A DNA stretch of 64,000 nucleotides from Impatiens glandulifera (GCF_907164915.1 NC_061863.1:4766340-4830339), one strand, 5' to 3'. Counted from the stretch's first letter, positions 15,354-30,148 are shown. Notes: generated from the letters alone by a model not told the origin. Program-made: numbers and translations.

Positions 15354-16830
15354 TTGACACTCACATATAACAAAATACATTATCATTCAATGATGCACAT
15401 TATTAATCCTCTACATTCTCAATTCTCACAATATACATTATCTTCGAATTGCATTCTTAAATATTTGATTTTCTCACCATTCACAATTCCCACCGTACAT
15501 TATCTTTTCAAGGATGACATTCTTAAACATTCGATTATGCCTTCTGACATGATTTTAGGTATTTAATCACCCTCCATGGACGAATCTTGCGGTCATCATG
15601 GATATATTTTTAAACATTTGACTATGCCTTCTGGCATTATCTTAAGTTCTAACTCACCTATGTGGATGAACCTTGCGGTCTTCAAAGATACATTTGACTA
15701 CGTCTTTCAACATTATTTTAGGTCCCTAACTCACCCTTCGTGGATGAACCCCTCACTATTCTCAATTCCCACCATATATTATCTTTAAGATGATATTCTT
15801 AAACATTCGATTACACATTTTGGCATTATTTTATGCCCTAACTCACCATTTGTGGATGAATTTTGCAGTCTTAAAGGATATATCCTTAAACATTTGAATA
15901 CGCCTTTTGCAATGAACTTAGACTTTAACTCATCCTCCATGTATTATCCCCTTACCATTCTCAATTTCCACCATACATTATTTTCAAGGATGACATTCTT
16001 AAACATTCGATTATGCCTTTTGACTTACATTTGTCTACGACTTTCAACATGATCTTAGACCCTGACTCACCCTTTGTGGATGAACCTTTTATCATTCTCA
16101 ATTCTCACCATACATTATCTTTAAGGATGACATTCTTAAACATTTGATTACGCATTTTACTTTAGGCCCTAACTCACTCTCCGTGGACGAATCTTACGGT
16201 CTTAAAGGATACATCCTTAAAAAATTGCCCGCTTTTCAACATGATATTAAACTCTAACTCACCCTTCATGGATGAACACCTCACCATTCTCAATTTCCAC
16301 CATATATTATCTTCAAGGATGACATTCTTAAACATTCAATTATGCTTTTTGACATACATTTGACTACGGCTTTTGGCATGATCTTAGACCCTAACTCACC
16401 TTTCGTGAATGAACCTCTTACCATTCTCAATTCCCACCATACATTATTAAACATTTGATTACACATTTTATGTTAGGCACTAACTCACTTTTAGTGGACG
16501 AACATTGCGGTCTTCAAGGATACATTCTTAAACATTCAACTACACATTTTGGCGTTATATAAGCCCTAACTCAATCTCCGTGGATGAACCGTTTGATTTT
16601 CACACTAATGTTTGTGTTACTTAAGCCGACATTGTCTCTTCTATTCAATTACGCCTTTTAGAATGATTTTAGGCCTGGACTCATCCTCCATGGACGAACC
16701 TTTCAGTTTTTAAGGATACATTCTTAAACATTCGAACATTCAATTACGCTTTTTGGCTTAATTTTAGTCGTTGACTCAACCTGTCATTATCTTAGGCCCT
16801 GACTCACCTTTCATGGATGAACCCTTAGGT
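15354..16830. repeat. Degenerate complex tandem repeat
   Basis: Ten or more imperfect units of about 90-190 bp made of three recurring modules: 'cattctcaattcccaccatacattatctt', 'aaggatgacattcttaaacattcgattacgcctttt' and 'ccctaactcaccctccgtggatgaacc'. Module order is mostly kept while spacing varies. Open frames in it are short and not conserved between units, so I call it non-coding. Confidence 0.8.
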
Positions 16831-17819
16831 TTTCAAATCAATGTTTTTGTTACTTAAACCGATTCTCGTTTACGCTTCATCTACCATTATTAGTGTGAGT
16901 GCTTCCCACTTATACTATTATACATTATCTTTCAAGCTAAATATGCACCCACATATAATACTCACTTTTAAAGGAATTCAAACCTTATTCTTAAGTATGA
17001 AATGTAAAGACTTTAATCATTAGACCACCTAATAATGTTGAAATAATTTTATAATTTTGTGTATAAATATATATTTTATAAATGAGATTTTGAATAATTA
17101 TATATTATATATATTAATACTCATACATATATATAAATCTTCACATATAATATAAATATTATATATATATATATATATATATAATATTCTTGTTTTATGA
17201 GTATAAAAAATTGTTGGTTAATAAAATGATTAACTAATTCTTCAAAATCTATTTTAATAAATAAATATATATATATATATATATATATAATAAAAATAAA
17301 TAAATTTCTTATATATATATATATATAATTTAATATGTAATAAAAATAATTAAACGTTTTTAAATATTTTATAAATTTATTAATAAAGATATTTTATCTT
17401 TTAATTTATTTTCAAAATACATAAAAGAGAGAAAATAAAAATAATAAAATTTGTTATTATTAGTTGTATGAATTAATTATAATATATATATATTAAAAAT
17501 TATATATAATATATATAAAAATAATAATAATAATTAATTAACGAGAAAAGAGATTATAGAGAAAAAAATTAAAATAATTAATTAGGAAAGAAAAAGGTTG
17601 ATGAATGTGGATGGAGCTTTTACTACACATCCAAACTCTCTTATTAAAATTTGACAGGCAATTCACAAGAATAAAAATATAAACAAAAAATTTGATAAAA
17701 AAATAATATGTATTCAATATTTAAATTTGTTAATAAATTATGAATAACATATTAAAATAAAAGATATAACACTTTTGTTTCATGTTTTATTCAATTCAGT
17801 AAAATAATTTATCTTCTCA
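16831..17819. other. AT-rich DNA, no gene
   Basis: Contains TA runs and a short segment (16940-17040) resembling the tail of a mobile element, nothing more. Confidence 0.5.
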
Positions 17820-19690
<1,871 letters not shown>

Positions 19691-20927
19691 TTGTTAAGAT
19701 TACTGTTCATTTAATTTTGCTAAAAAGTTCTATAATATCTTGAATCTAAATATTGAAATGTAAATTAAAATTTAATGAAGTGTTATATATAGATATATAT
19801 TAATTTATGTATGTACCGAAATTTTGAAAACAATCATATCTTTATTGTACAGTTGATTTTGGTATCGGTATCATATCGGTATATACCAAAAAAATAATAT
19901 TTTTAGTATTTTACGGTACGATATTATTAATATTGATAATTTTCTCTCCCTACGTTTATATAACTTATTTTGAAAACCTTAACTTCTTTTGATGTGTTTT
20001 TTTATTAGTTGCAATGTTTCTAAGTGAAAACTGAATTGCAAGGATTGTATGTTTTGGGTAGATCAAGTGTAAAAATATTTTCTAATGGTCTTTGATTGTA
20101 TTAACTTTAAATAAAAGTTAGATAAATAAACTCCGATTTAAAAATAAATAAATAAAATCTTTGTAATTTTCTTCAAAACATTGTTTTAAGACATTATGTG
20201 GATCAGTGTATATCAATTTCTAGTCCGAAATTATATCAGATTATATGTGTGAATCTTTTGGTTTACTAAAATTCATATAAAAAAAATTAACACCAAAATT
20301 TGAAAATATTTTCTTCTATTTTCTATGGAAAAATATGTCTAAAGTTGAATATAGATTGTCCGTACATCAATTAATTAATGAGAGACTAACCTAACATCTT
20401 ATTATCGATATGATTAACATCTTTGTTCTATCTATGGAATAACAACATTTGATTAATCATGCAATTTCTCTGCTTATAATAAATAAAAATGTAAGTGTCA
20501 AGGTTAGAAGGAGAAAATTTCAAAGTCTAAGTTGGAATGAGTCCAACATAATGTTTGGAATTTGAATGTTCAATATCTTCTTATGGTAAATGAAGGAAGC
20601 AAGAAATAACCAATTTAAAATTATAATAATTAATTTTTCTTGGGGAGGATGATTCCTCTTTTGAAATTTGATGATATTTTTGTTATTAAATTTCAATTAT
20701 TTTTTTTTACAGATTTTTAATATATTGATTGACTTGTTAAACTAATGGAATAATTTAAGAATAAAAAGTTTTTGTCTATATTAAAGTGTAGTTATCTCAC
20801 TTGAATAATTTACACTTACTTCCTACATAAATATATATGCAAGAATTATTTTTAATATTATAACATAATTTTGTGATTAATAATTAAATATTTAATATTA
20901 TATAAATATAATCAAATTTATTTATTT

Positions 20928-20964
<37 letters not shown>

Positions 20965-21313
20965 CATGTAATTCGTTTTTAAAAGAATGTTATGCTATAT
21001 TTATAAATAACATATAAGAATCTAATAGATCATAAAAAAAAACAAAATTAAAATTCAACATCAATAAAAAAAAAATATATAGTTTATTTTCTTTTAAAAT
21101 TGATTAATGCATTACATAAATATAAAAATATTGTTGTCCGGAATTGATGATATTTAAATAAATTTGAGTTTATTTAAAAATTATTAATGGAGGGTAGATT
21201 TAAAAAAAAAATTATTTTTTATTTATTTAAAATAAACATACTTAAATAATATTAATATATAATGATAAAAGATTTTTTTTAATGAAATATAAAGTATTTT
21301 AGTTAATTAATTA

Positions 21314-22628
21314 GGTTAGCATCGGTGTTGACAATAAAGACTGGGGTCTGACTATTGTGAACAACTTTCAGCTTTTATTCGATAATAATCCTGTGAGGGA
21401 TTAGTATCTGTTTATATTCTTCGCAAATTTTCACAAACTCTTGAACAAATTTAAGTGCAGAACCATTTGTTGAATTTGAAGTTTCGGACAAGTGAATGTA
21501 AATGGTAGAAAGTAAAGAACACAATGAGTTTTATGGATGTTCGGAGATAAAACTCATACGTCACCCCTTCTTCCACAACCGGAAGGATATTCACTAGAAT
21601 ATTTTAATCGGTATAGAACACATTACACAGACCTAGTTAGAAACCACATGACTTAACAACTGTCTGCTTTTGAACTTCTGGCTAACTCTCTATTGAACAG
21701 AACAATCTCTGTTCAACTTACAATACTGAGATTTCTTATAGAAACGACAGTAAACCAATTACAGAATAATCACACAGTGAAACAATGAGTAGTTTGTGCT
21801 TTGAGCTTGGGAGTAATTTTCTTGAAGCGAGTGTGTGAAGCGGTTCGACTGTTGTCATTGAGCTTCTATTTATAGTTAAAGTGCACCAACGGTCGAATCT
21901 TCTTTGTGGACACGTGGCATGTGTCCGTTGGACGGCCGCGTATAGTACGAGAGTACATCAAACTCTGAATATTTGGATTGTGGCCGTACAAAACAGGTAG
22001 TGCGCCGAATATCCTCTGATATTGTCTTGTATTGGTGAGGTACGTGGCGGTTGTTCATACGTTGTTAGAGTTGAGTGAATATGTGGTTAAACGGATGCTT
22101 CCTTCAGACGGTTGTTAAAGTAATGCATTAGACGTTCTCATTAGACCACATGTAAAGGAGTTATGTGTCGTCTAACTACGCTTCCCTTTAGACAGCGTCT
22201 AAGGGAGTTAGACACCGTCTAACTGCGCTTCCCTTTAGACCGCGTTTAAAGGAGTTAGACATCATCTAACTGCGCTTCCCTTTAGACAACGTCTGAAGGA
22301 GTTAGACCTCGTCTAACTGCGCTTCCCTTTAAACAGCGTCTAAGAGAGTTAGACATCATCTAACTGCGCTTCCCTTTAGACATCGTCTAAGGGAGTTAGA
22401 CCTCGTCTAACTGTGCTCCCCTTCAGACCGCGTCTAAAGGAGTTAGACTTCGTCTAACTACGCTTTCCTTCACACCGCGTCTAAAGTAGTTAGACCTCAT
22501 CTAATTGCGCTTCCCTTTAGACAACGTCTAAGGGAGTTAAACGTTGTCTAACTACGCTTCCCTTCAGACCACGTCTGAAGTAGCATTATCCTTTAGATTT
22601 GTGCATGCACAACACAAATTATCTAACT
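21314..22628 (-). mobile_element. Solo LTR, reverse orientation, 1315 bp
   Basis: Reading the minus strand it begins close to GTTAGATAA and carries 'gtgaatatccttccggtt..gaaggggtgacgta.gagttttatctccgaacatc' (about 21530-21605), shared with the solo LTR at 61783-63103. The length (1315 against 1321) supports the same family. The terminal TG/CA are mutated and I found no clear 5-bp target duplication, so exact ends are uncertain. It sits inside block C, whose other copy lacks it. Confidence 0.7.
22171..22585. repeat. 47-bp minisatellite, about nine units
   Basis: The anchor 'tctaact(g/a)cgcttcccttt' starts at 22171, 22218, 22265, 22312, 22359, 22406, 22453, 22500 and 22547, exactly 47 bp each time. 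Each unit holds two nested dyads, GTTAGACNNCGTCTAAC and TTTAGACNNCGTCTAA, so either strand could fold. It lies in the upstream part of the solo LTR. Confidence 0.95.
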
Positions 22629-24023
22629 TAGTTTTATTCCGACCACATCATTAAAACCATGTTGAGCATATTTTCTTACGTTAATTAATTATTTTTTTTT
22701 AATTAATTTTTTCTTTTCTTTGTATAGTTTAGCCTAATAAATTATTTGATGAAAAAGTAAATAGGATAATATTTAATTATAATTGATTTTTTTTTTTAAA
22801 ATACAACCAAACAAAGCTCTCCCCCAAGGAGTTTTTTTAATAGTATAATATTAATATTATTTTAAAAAATTTATTGATTAAGATTGTCATAATAATATAT
22901 TAAATTATGCAATTATGTATTTTCACAAATTTAACCCAAAAAAGTATTGTTTCTCATTTTTGTCAAATTCTTTTCACAATAAAAACATGAAATTTAAAGC
23001 ATAACACACAAAGTTTCTAAATAATTTTTTATTCTTATTAATTCTTTTCTTATAACATTACAAATTAAAACAAAAACATTACATATAGCATCAATATTAA
23101 GAACTAATATAACAACAACATGAAGGTCAAGTCTTTATCTTCTCTCCAATAGCTTATAGAGTTTTGTTCAAGTGAGGGAGATCAGCCTCACATTTTCCTC
23201 CACTTCTTCGTCGACTTCGATTCAAACATTTTGTTTTCCTCCACACTCTATCCGGGTGCTTTCTCATGCGCCTTGTAGATAAAGTGCAGATAGAACACAT
23301 GCATTTCTTCCTCTCAATCTGAAGTTACACTGAATTGCCTGTATATATATAACCAAAAAAAGTTAACAACAAAAATGAGTGAAAAATAAAAATTTTGAAT
23401 TATAGTTATTAATTTTATCTTAATTCATCATTTAAACCTTAAATAAAGAGGATATATAACATGATATACCTCTATCATTTGATGTAATCTCGAATATGAA
23501 TTATTACATTTTGAAAAAGTTTCAAAAAGAATAGATGTGTTCAGACAATTTACGAATATACTATGTCTTAGATCGAGCAACGTAATCATGATATATCTAA
23601 CAATATCAATGTAAAATTTGAGAAATTATGAGAGAATAAGCATGACGGTAAAATATGTGTAGGCAACACATTAAGAGGTGATTGTTTAGCTTAACTTAAG
23701 CATCTATTTATATGTAAGATTAGGGTTTTCCTTCCTAATACGCGCATGAACTTAATTCGGTCCAATCATAGGCGCATGGGCCTTGACAACCCAATCTTTT
23801 CGGTCCAATCATAGGCGCATGGGCCTTGACAATCCAATCTTTGTGGTAATATATCCTAATTTGTTTCCATGATTAGTAAAAAGAAAAGTATAATAAGTCC
23901 AACCAAAAAAAGTCTATGTAGAGCAGATATTAAGTTTAAGTCCAATAATATATCCAATAATTATTAATCTATTATTGTGTTAATATATTGTGTTAATAAT
24001 AATAACATTCTATTATTGTCTAA

Positions 24024-25058
24024 ATAGTTAAAGATAATATTCTTAAAATTTGTCCTTTTTAATATTTACCTCTTAATTTTTTCATTCTAGATATTGTGTT
24101 AATTTTTGTAATCTTCATTTTTAATTTATTCACATTTTATTTCTTCTAAAATTTATTATTTGAAAACAAAGATCAGTTGGTTTACTTTATTGAGTTAGAA
24201 TATAGTTACAACTTCCAAGTGTTAACTTAAATTTTTTATTTACTGATGTTGTTCTTTTAATGATGTAATAATATTTATTTTTTTAATTATTCCAATAATA
24301 TATTTATTTATTAATTAAAATAATTTTTTAATATATTTTATAAATTTAAATTATAGATATAAAAAAAATATTTACAAGAATTTAACAAATTAAAAATTCA
24401 AATAATATATCTTAAAAAAATAACTAAGATAATTTAAATGAAAATAGTCTTTCTAAAAAAACAAATGTTTAAGTTAGATTTCCATTAAAAAAAATATTCT
24501 AAGTTAAAAGGTCGTGTTATTATATTTTTATAAAAATTAAGAAAAAAGTTTTAAAGAATTAAACTATAATAAAATAATATTTTGGCCACTCTAATATTAA
24601 TTATATTACTATATTTATTAACAAAAATATTTAAATACTAACTATTTTTAAAAAATAATCATTTTATTATTATACATTAATAAAAAAAATGAATTTCCTT
24701 TTTATAAAAAAAAATCCCTCCAAATCACCTTTAATTAACATTTTTAAATAAACTAAATTTCAACTATCCATTAAATTCTAATTTTCTTTTTAGATTCTTA
24801 CCAAAATCAATATTTTTCTTCATTTTTTTCAATTATCGTATCATTCCTTTTCTTTTCACTCTATTTAAAATTATAAAATTAAATTTTTTCTTATCTTTTA
24901 AGTTCTTTTTCAAATGGGAAGGACAGTCTATAGAACAGTCCCAAAAACGGTCCACCTCCCTGTCTCATTTAAAAAAAAAAAGTCTTAAAAAATATAATAA
25001 AAATAAATACTTAATTATAAAATTACATCTTTTTAAAACTTCTCTTTTCAAATGAGAT
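24024..25058. other. AT-rich intergenic DNA, no gene
   Basis: The last 150 bases (24915-25058) resemble 33474-33600 on the other side of the MULE, so the element landed in a short local direct repeat. Confidence 0.55.
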
Positions 25059-25612
25059 AGGGAAGGGGGAATTTGAGGAAATGACCCTAAAAAGAAGCCT
25101 AATAGCGGAAAGTGAGGGTCAATAATTTAAATAGCGCTGGTGACCCCCATTTTTTTTAATGACATTTATACCCCTGTGTCACGTATCCTCCAGTTGCGTG
25201 ACGCACCCTAAACCTTATAAAGTCATAATTTTTTTTCATTTTCGATTCATTTTCTCTCTCATCCATGTCTTCCCTGTCTTCTCCGCCGTGAAACCTAATG
25301 GTGGCGGAGAAGACTTTCTCTTCTTTTTCATCGCCGAAGAACCAATCGAAGAGGCACCGTCGACCATTCCACCATATTCAATGGCCTATAGCTGCGAAGA
25401 ACTTCCAACGGAGACGAGTTTGTACAGCGCGGAGGATTTTGAAAAAATTGACATTTCATTCGACCATTCCACTATATTCGTTTATATTTTGTGTTTATTT
25501 TGTGATTGTTTGTGTTGATTTCCTATACATATGATTGTTTGTGTTGATTTCCTTTACAGAACGTTCCCCATTGATTCGCCCTGATTCGTTGAATGCAGGT
25601 TGGTTGGTTGGT

Positions 25613-25712
25613 AGGATGCGTCACGTAGGATGCGTGAAGTAGGATGCGTCAAGATGGATGCGTCAAGATGGATGCGTCAAGTCGGATGCGTCAAGTAGGA
25701 TACGATGCGTCA
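25613..25712. repeat. Cluster of GATGCGTCA motifs, left interior edge of the MULE
   Basis: Seven or eight copies of 'gatgcgtcaagt/cacgt' in 100 bp. The same motif on either strand recurs at 26165-26225, 27720-27830, 29740-29800, 32938-33017 and 33322-33354, and in the Pack-MULE at 45729-45763, 46188-46232, 48072-48111 and 48493-48522. The core TGACG is also the known binding core of plant TGA-type bZIP factors; whether that matters here is inference. Confidence 0.9.
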
Positions 25713-25876
25713 CATTTATTTTTATTTTTATTTTATATAAAAACCCAAATAAGCCTCGACGACTATTCATGTTCTCTCTCTCTCTCGCACCTGCCTCGAC
25801 GACGCACCTGCCTCGACGTCTCTTCCTGCTCGTCTTCGTCTTCTCGTTCATTCATTGACTTCATCAGGTTAGTTTT

Positions 25877-26165
25877 AGTTATGTTGGTTTATGTTAGGGT
25901 TTAGGGTTGTGTCTTGCTTGCAAATGGTTCATGCATGATTTATGTTAGGGTTTAGGGTTGATTGCTTCTTGCTTGCAAATGGTTCATTCATGGTTTATGT
26001 TAGGGTTGCTTCATGCTTGCAAATGGTTCATGCATATTTTATGTTAGGGGGTTTAGGGTTGCTTCTTGCTTGCAAATTGTTTATGCATGGTTTGTTAGGG
26101 TTTAGGGTAGGTTGTTTCTTGCTTGCAAATGGTTCATGCATGGTTTATGTTTAGGGTTGCGTCTT
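25877..26165. repeat. Telo-box minisatellite in the Ulp1 gene leader
   Basis: About five units of 50-60 bp, each with 'ttagggtttaggg' (telo-box AAACCCTAA on the other strand) and 'gcttgcaaatggttcatgcatg'. It lies just after a possible splice donor (near 25867), so probably in a leader intron. A single telo-box also lies near the transposase leader at 33066-33073. Confidence 0.85.
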
Positions 26166-26329
26166 GCGGTTACGTCACTCAGTTTCGTCACGCAGCTGCA
26201 TCAAGCAGGTTGTGTCACGCAGGTGACGGTTGTTTCTAGCTATTTTGACGGTTGCTTTGCTTCTCCTTTGTTTATATTTGTTGTGAAAGGTTTTCACAAA
26301 CAATGTTGTTTTTGTTTTCCCTTTTATAG

Positions 26330-29300
26330 ATGGAAGACTTCACGGTTTATGATTTTCCTGGTAGGATTTCATTGAAATCTGTCCTAGCCCTAAAAAAAGT
26401 ATCTGATAGGTTTGAAACGCTGGATCTTATGGAGAGGGCTCTAAATCCCAATTTCAGTATTTATTGAAAGGAGTCCTAGACTTGTTGTTCTCAAGGACAA
26501 TTTTCCTTCAGTTGCTGCTTCGGAAGGTTAAGGCCAATTTGAATAGGATGATTTTCAACTTGAATGGGGAGGAATATACTTTTGGTATGAAAGAGTACGC
26601 ATTGATTACAGGCCTCAACTTCGACAGATTGCCTGAATACAAAGATGAATGCCGAGGTTGTCCACCTTTGCTGATAAAATATTTCAAAAGGAATACGACA
26701 ATTCAAATGCAGGAGTTGGAATCTATTTTTATGAAATGCACCGATAAGGAAGATGCATGGAAGATCGGGCTGATCTGCTTGATTAACCAGTACATCTTCT
26801 CGTATGACCCAAAACGAATTTTAAATGTCAAAATCATCCATATGGTTAAAGATGTTGAAGATTTCCTCTGATTTCCATGGGGAAAGTTGTCCTTTAGATT
26901 CACCATGAGGGGTCTTGACCAGGACATAAAACACCACAGGTCCGTATATATGTACAGGAAAGGGAGTGGAGTTACTAATTCTTTTGCTTATAACATTTAT
27001 GGGTTTGTACTAGCACTACAAGTGTGGAGCTATGAGGTTATTCAAAACTTTGTCCCTAAATTCGCCATAAGGAAGAATGTTGATGGCCTTTTTCGCCCAA
27101 AGATACTATTGTATCAATCCAAAAGGAAGAACACATTTCAGGAGGTACAATCTGCCTTTAATAGCTCTGTGTTTTCTAAGATGGAAGAGTTCTCCACGGA
27201 GATGAGTTTGTACAATGGGGAGGATTTTGAACAAATTGACAATTCATTCGATGATTTGTTTGAGGGAGTTACTGATGGGAGGAGAAAGAGAAAGGCTGAT
27301 GAAGATGAAGATGAAGATGTTGATGAAGAACCTACTACTTTCCAACCTTCCAAGAGGAAGAGGAAGGTTGAATATGATGATATATCCCCCCAGCAAAGCA
27401 TCCACCAAGCGTCGTAGCCTGCGTCACATGAGTCCCCCATCCGCAACTTCAACACCTCCATCATCACTGGCACCTGCACCGGCACCGGCATCTCCTGTTC
27501 AGATAAAGGATGTCGAAGTGATAAAGAAGGATGTCGAAGAGATAAAGAAAGATTTCGAAGAGATGAAGAGAGACATAAGAGACATCAAATTGAATCAACA
27601 AAACTACTTTATTCTGTTTGAAGAGATGATTCTCAGTCTAAGCAACCAGTTCGCCAACCATGTCACCAACCAGGTAATTCGCCAACCTTTTGAGCTTTCT
27701 GTTTTTTACTACTTTATGTCTGACGCATCTTGCTTGACGCATCTTGTTTGTTGTTTGGTTCTGTTTAGTTGCTTCTTGACGCATCTTGCTTGACGCATCT
27801 TGCGTGACGCAACTGCGTGACGCATCCTGAATCTAAATTCTTTTCAATTTTGTAGCAGGAGGAAAAGGAGAATGACATTAGTTTGAATGACATTAGTTTG
27901 AATGACATTCGTGATGAAGAAGGGGAAAAGGAGAATGACATTTGTCTGAATGACATTCGTGATGAAGAAGGGGAAAAGGAGAATGGCATTGGTCTGAATG
28001 ACATTCGCGATGAAGAAGAGGAGGAAAAGGAGAATGAGAAGGTTGATAATGGAGCCATTTTGTAGGACAGTGTTGAATTGGAGCAGAAGAAGATTGAGAA
28101 TGAGAATGATCCGCCGATAGAGAAAATTCTTCAAGAGGCAGTGAAGAAGATTGAGAATGAGAACGTTGTTGAGGATCCGATTGACAACCTTGTTAAAGAT
28201 CCTATTGAGAATCTTGTTGAAGATCCTATTGATCCTATTGAGAATGAAATGGAAGAAGTGCAGAAGTTTAAACCGATGAAAGAAGAAGGGGAGAACAAAG
28301 AAGAAGGGTAGAAGAAAGAAGAAGGGGAGAAGAAAGAAGAAGTGGAGAAGGCAGTGAAGAGAAAGCCTATACAGAAGACTTTTCAGAAGAAGGTGGGGAA
28401 GAAGATAGAGGAAAATGAGGAAGATGAACTGAAAATATGCAATACTCCTCCTCATCTTCCTAAGAAAGACATATTGGTCACGAGAAGGAATAGGAGGCCG
28501 AAGAATGATCCAGAGTTCACCGACCCTAATCTAAAACTGTCCAAGTTAAAAGATCTTATCACCGTCAATCCCCTTCTAAAATATGACGATCAACTTCTTC
28601 ATCAATTGCAACACATGGCTTAAAGATCCAAACACTGACGGCACAAAAATTGAGCTCCATACTACGTTAGGTGATAAGGACTTATTTCGCCGAGTGCTAA
28701 AAATGTTCAACTGGCTGCAAGATCAGGTAAGTAATATTCATGTTAGAATAATTTCACAATTGCAGATTGTATTTTGAATGTTTTCTCTCATGTAGGAAAT
28801 CGATGCAGGCTGCTTCATTCTAAGAAGAAGATCTTGGCTATATCCAAAGACATATAAGAAGAACTTCTTTATTACAGATTGTTGGCTCCACACTAAGTTC
28901 ACTGCTGGTTACCCTAAATTTCAGGAAAGTCGTATTGAGTATGACATTGAAAACTTTTTAGAATTCTTCTGGGGCAATGAAAACAACTTTATGAACAGTT
29001 GGAAAGTATGCGATGATATATATATTCCTTTGAACATCAAAGACGTCCACTAGATACTTTGTGTTGTCCGTCTACAGCAATGGCGCGTAGACGTATATGA
29101 CTGCGATCCTGGATGTTATGCTAATCTTGATGAATTTGTGCAACCGATGTGCGAAATGATTCCGGTTATATTTGACAAGGCATTGCCTCATGAAGATAAA
29201 CAAAGATTTCCTCTACTTAACCCTGATTCCGTTTTGCCATACACAAGGCTTCCAGAGTCAGAAGTCCCCAAAGCAATTAAGAGTGGAGATTGTGGTGTCT

Positions 29301-29467
29301 TTGTACTAATGTATATAGAGTACTTGACTGCAAACCATATGTTGAGGAAAGGTTGGAGAGAAAAGTGGGCGGTGAGGTTATTTCATGGACTTGTAGATCC
29401 ATATGTTATTTATGAAACTTTTGTAATGATATCAAATTTTTGTAATGTAAATCCCAAACTTTTGTAA
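26330..29467 (+). pseudogene. MULE-borne DUF1985 / Ulp1-like cysteine protease gene, damaged
   Basis: Proposed exons are 26330-27673, 27859-28726 and 28796-29467, with GT-AG introns 27674-27858 and 28727-28795. The N-terminal part (to about 27120) is the DUF1985 region of plant transposons; then comes an acidic, Lys/Glu-rich repeat zone with coiled-coil character (27480-28440), then a C48/Ulp1 peptidase domain. Active-site His is at 29048-29050, Asp follows in DVYDCDPG near 29100, and Cys is in SGDCGVFV (29291-29293). Ulp1 enzymes cut SUMO-like conjugates; the role in a MULE is unknown. Lesions: stop at 26466, TGA at 26869, a frameshift in the C-run near 27388, TAG at 28063 and 28309, a frameshift near 28605, and TAG at 29051 right after the catalytic His, where Trp is usual. 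Confidence 0.85.
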
Positions 29468-29524
29468 TATGGTTGATGTAATGATATCAAACGTTGTTGA
29501 TGTTATATATGTTATTGATCTAAT

Positions 29525-30148
29525 GTAAACCATGTTACACAATTATTTTAATGCATTTGTGACTTAAGTTACACAATTGGTAGAGATTTATACAAACCAT
29601 GTCTAATGCAATAGGTTCTGCACTAATGTAAACCATGTTACACAATTATTTTAATGCATTTGTGCCTTAAGTTACACAATTGGTAGAGATTTATACAAAC
29701 CATGTCTAATGTAATAGGTTCTGCACTAATGTAATAAGCTGCGTCACTCAGTTTCGTCACGCAGCTACGTCACGCAGTTACGTCACGCAGTTGCGTCACG
29801 TAGTGAAAACCTTAAGCAGTTATCTGAATGCACCATGTATTACACCTTGTATTACATCAGCCAGCTAACACCAGAAAGACTGAATGCATCCTGTATTAAA
29901 AAGACTGAATGCAAATACCATAAAATGAGTCTACAAAAACAAAAACAACATTGATATCCTTGATACAATACACTTGACTTGGTAATAAGTCTACAAAAAC
30001 AACATTAACACCACAACACAACACTTGACTTGGTAATAAGTCCACAAAAACAACATTAACACCACAACACTTGACTTGGTAATAAATCTACAAAAACAAC
30101 ATTGATATTCAGAAACAACATTAACACTAACAAGTTCATTCTAAGTTA
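29525..30148. repeat. Tandem repeats between the two MULE genes
   Basis: A unit of about 104 bp ('ccatgttacacaattatttt..ctgcactaatgtaa') is present twice at 29525-29735, a palindrome cluster follows (29740-29800), then four imperfect units of 'acttgacttggtaataagtc' with 'tacaaaaacaacattaacacc' (29930-30120). This is the convergent 3' region of both genes; no gene is seen. Confidence 0.8.

Larger units (their letters stand above)
19955..24023. repeat. Duplicate block C, second copy (with nested solo LTR)
   Basis: Aligns with 1800-4882; see that entry for anchors. It contains the reverse solo LTR 21314-22628. The minus strand at 23140-23690 parallels the unrecognised spliced remnant at 3900-4575. 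Sequence continues past TAA (24021-24023) into 'atagttaaag', the uninterrupted form of the Harbinger insertion site. Confidence 0.7.

Noticed and set aside
22171..22585. CRISPR-like array
   Set aside because: Regular 47-bp spacing, but the units are tandem without unique spacers, and this is a plant LTR.
21333..22612. Alternative ends TGTTGACA..GCACAACA for the reverse solo LTR
   Set aside because: They look like TG..CA termini, but there is no target duplication, and the borders 21314-22628 align better with the ends and the length of the solo LTR at 61783-63103.
25644..25904. Small open frames over the GATGCGTCA cluster
   Set aside because: Created by the repeat; frames differ from those of the Ulp1 gene and are not kept in the Pack-MULE.
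25877..26165. Interstitial telomere array
   Set aside because: Only isolated TTAGGGTTTAGGG boxes within a longer repeat unit, not a run of TTTAGGG.
27844..28455. 203-codon open frame on the minus strand
   Set aside because: Antisense shadow of the Glu/Lys-rich repeat in the Ulp1 gene.
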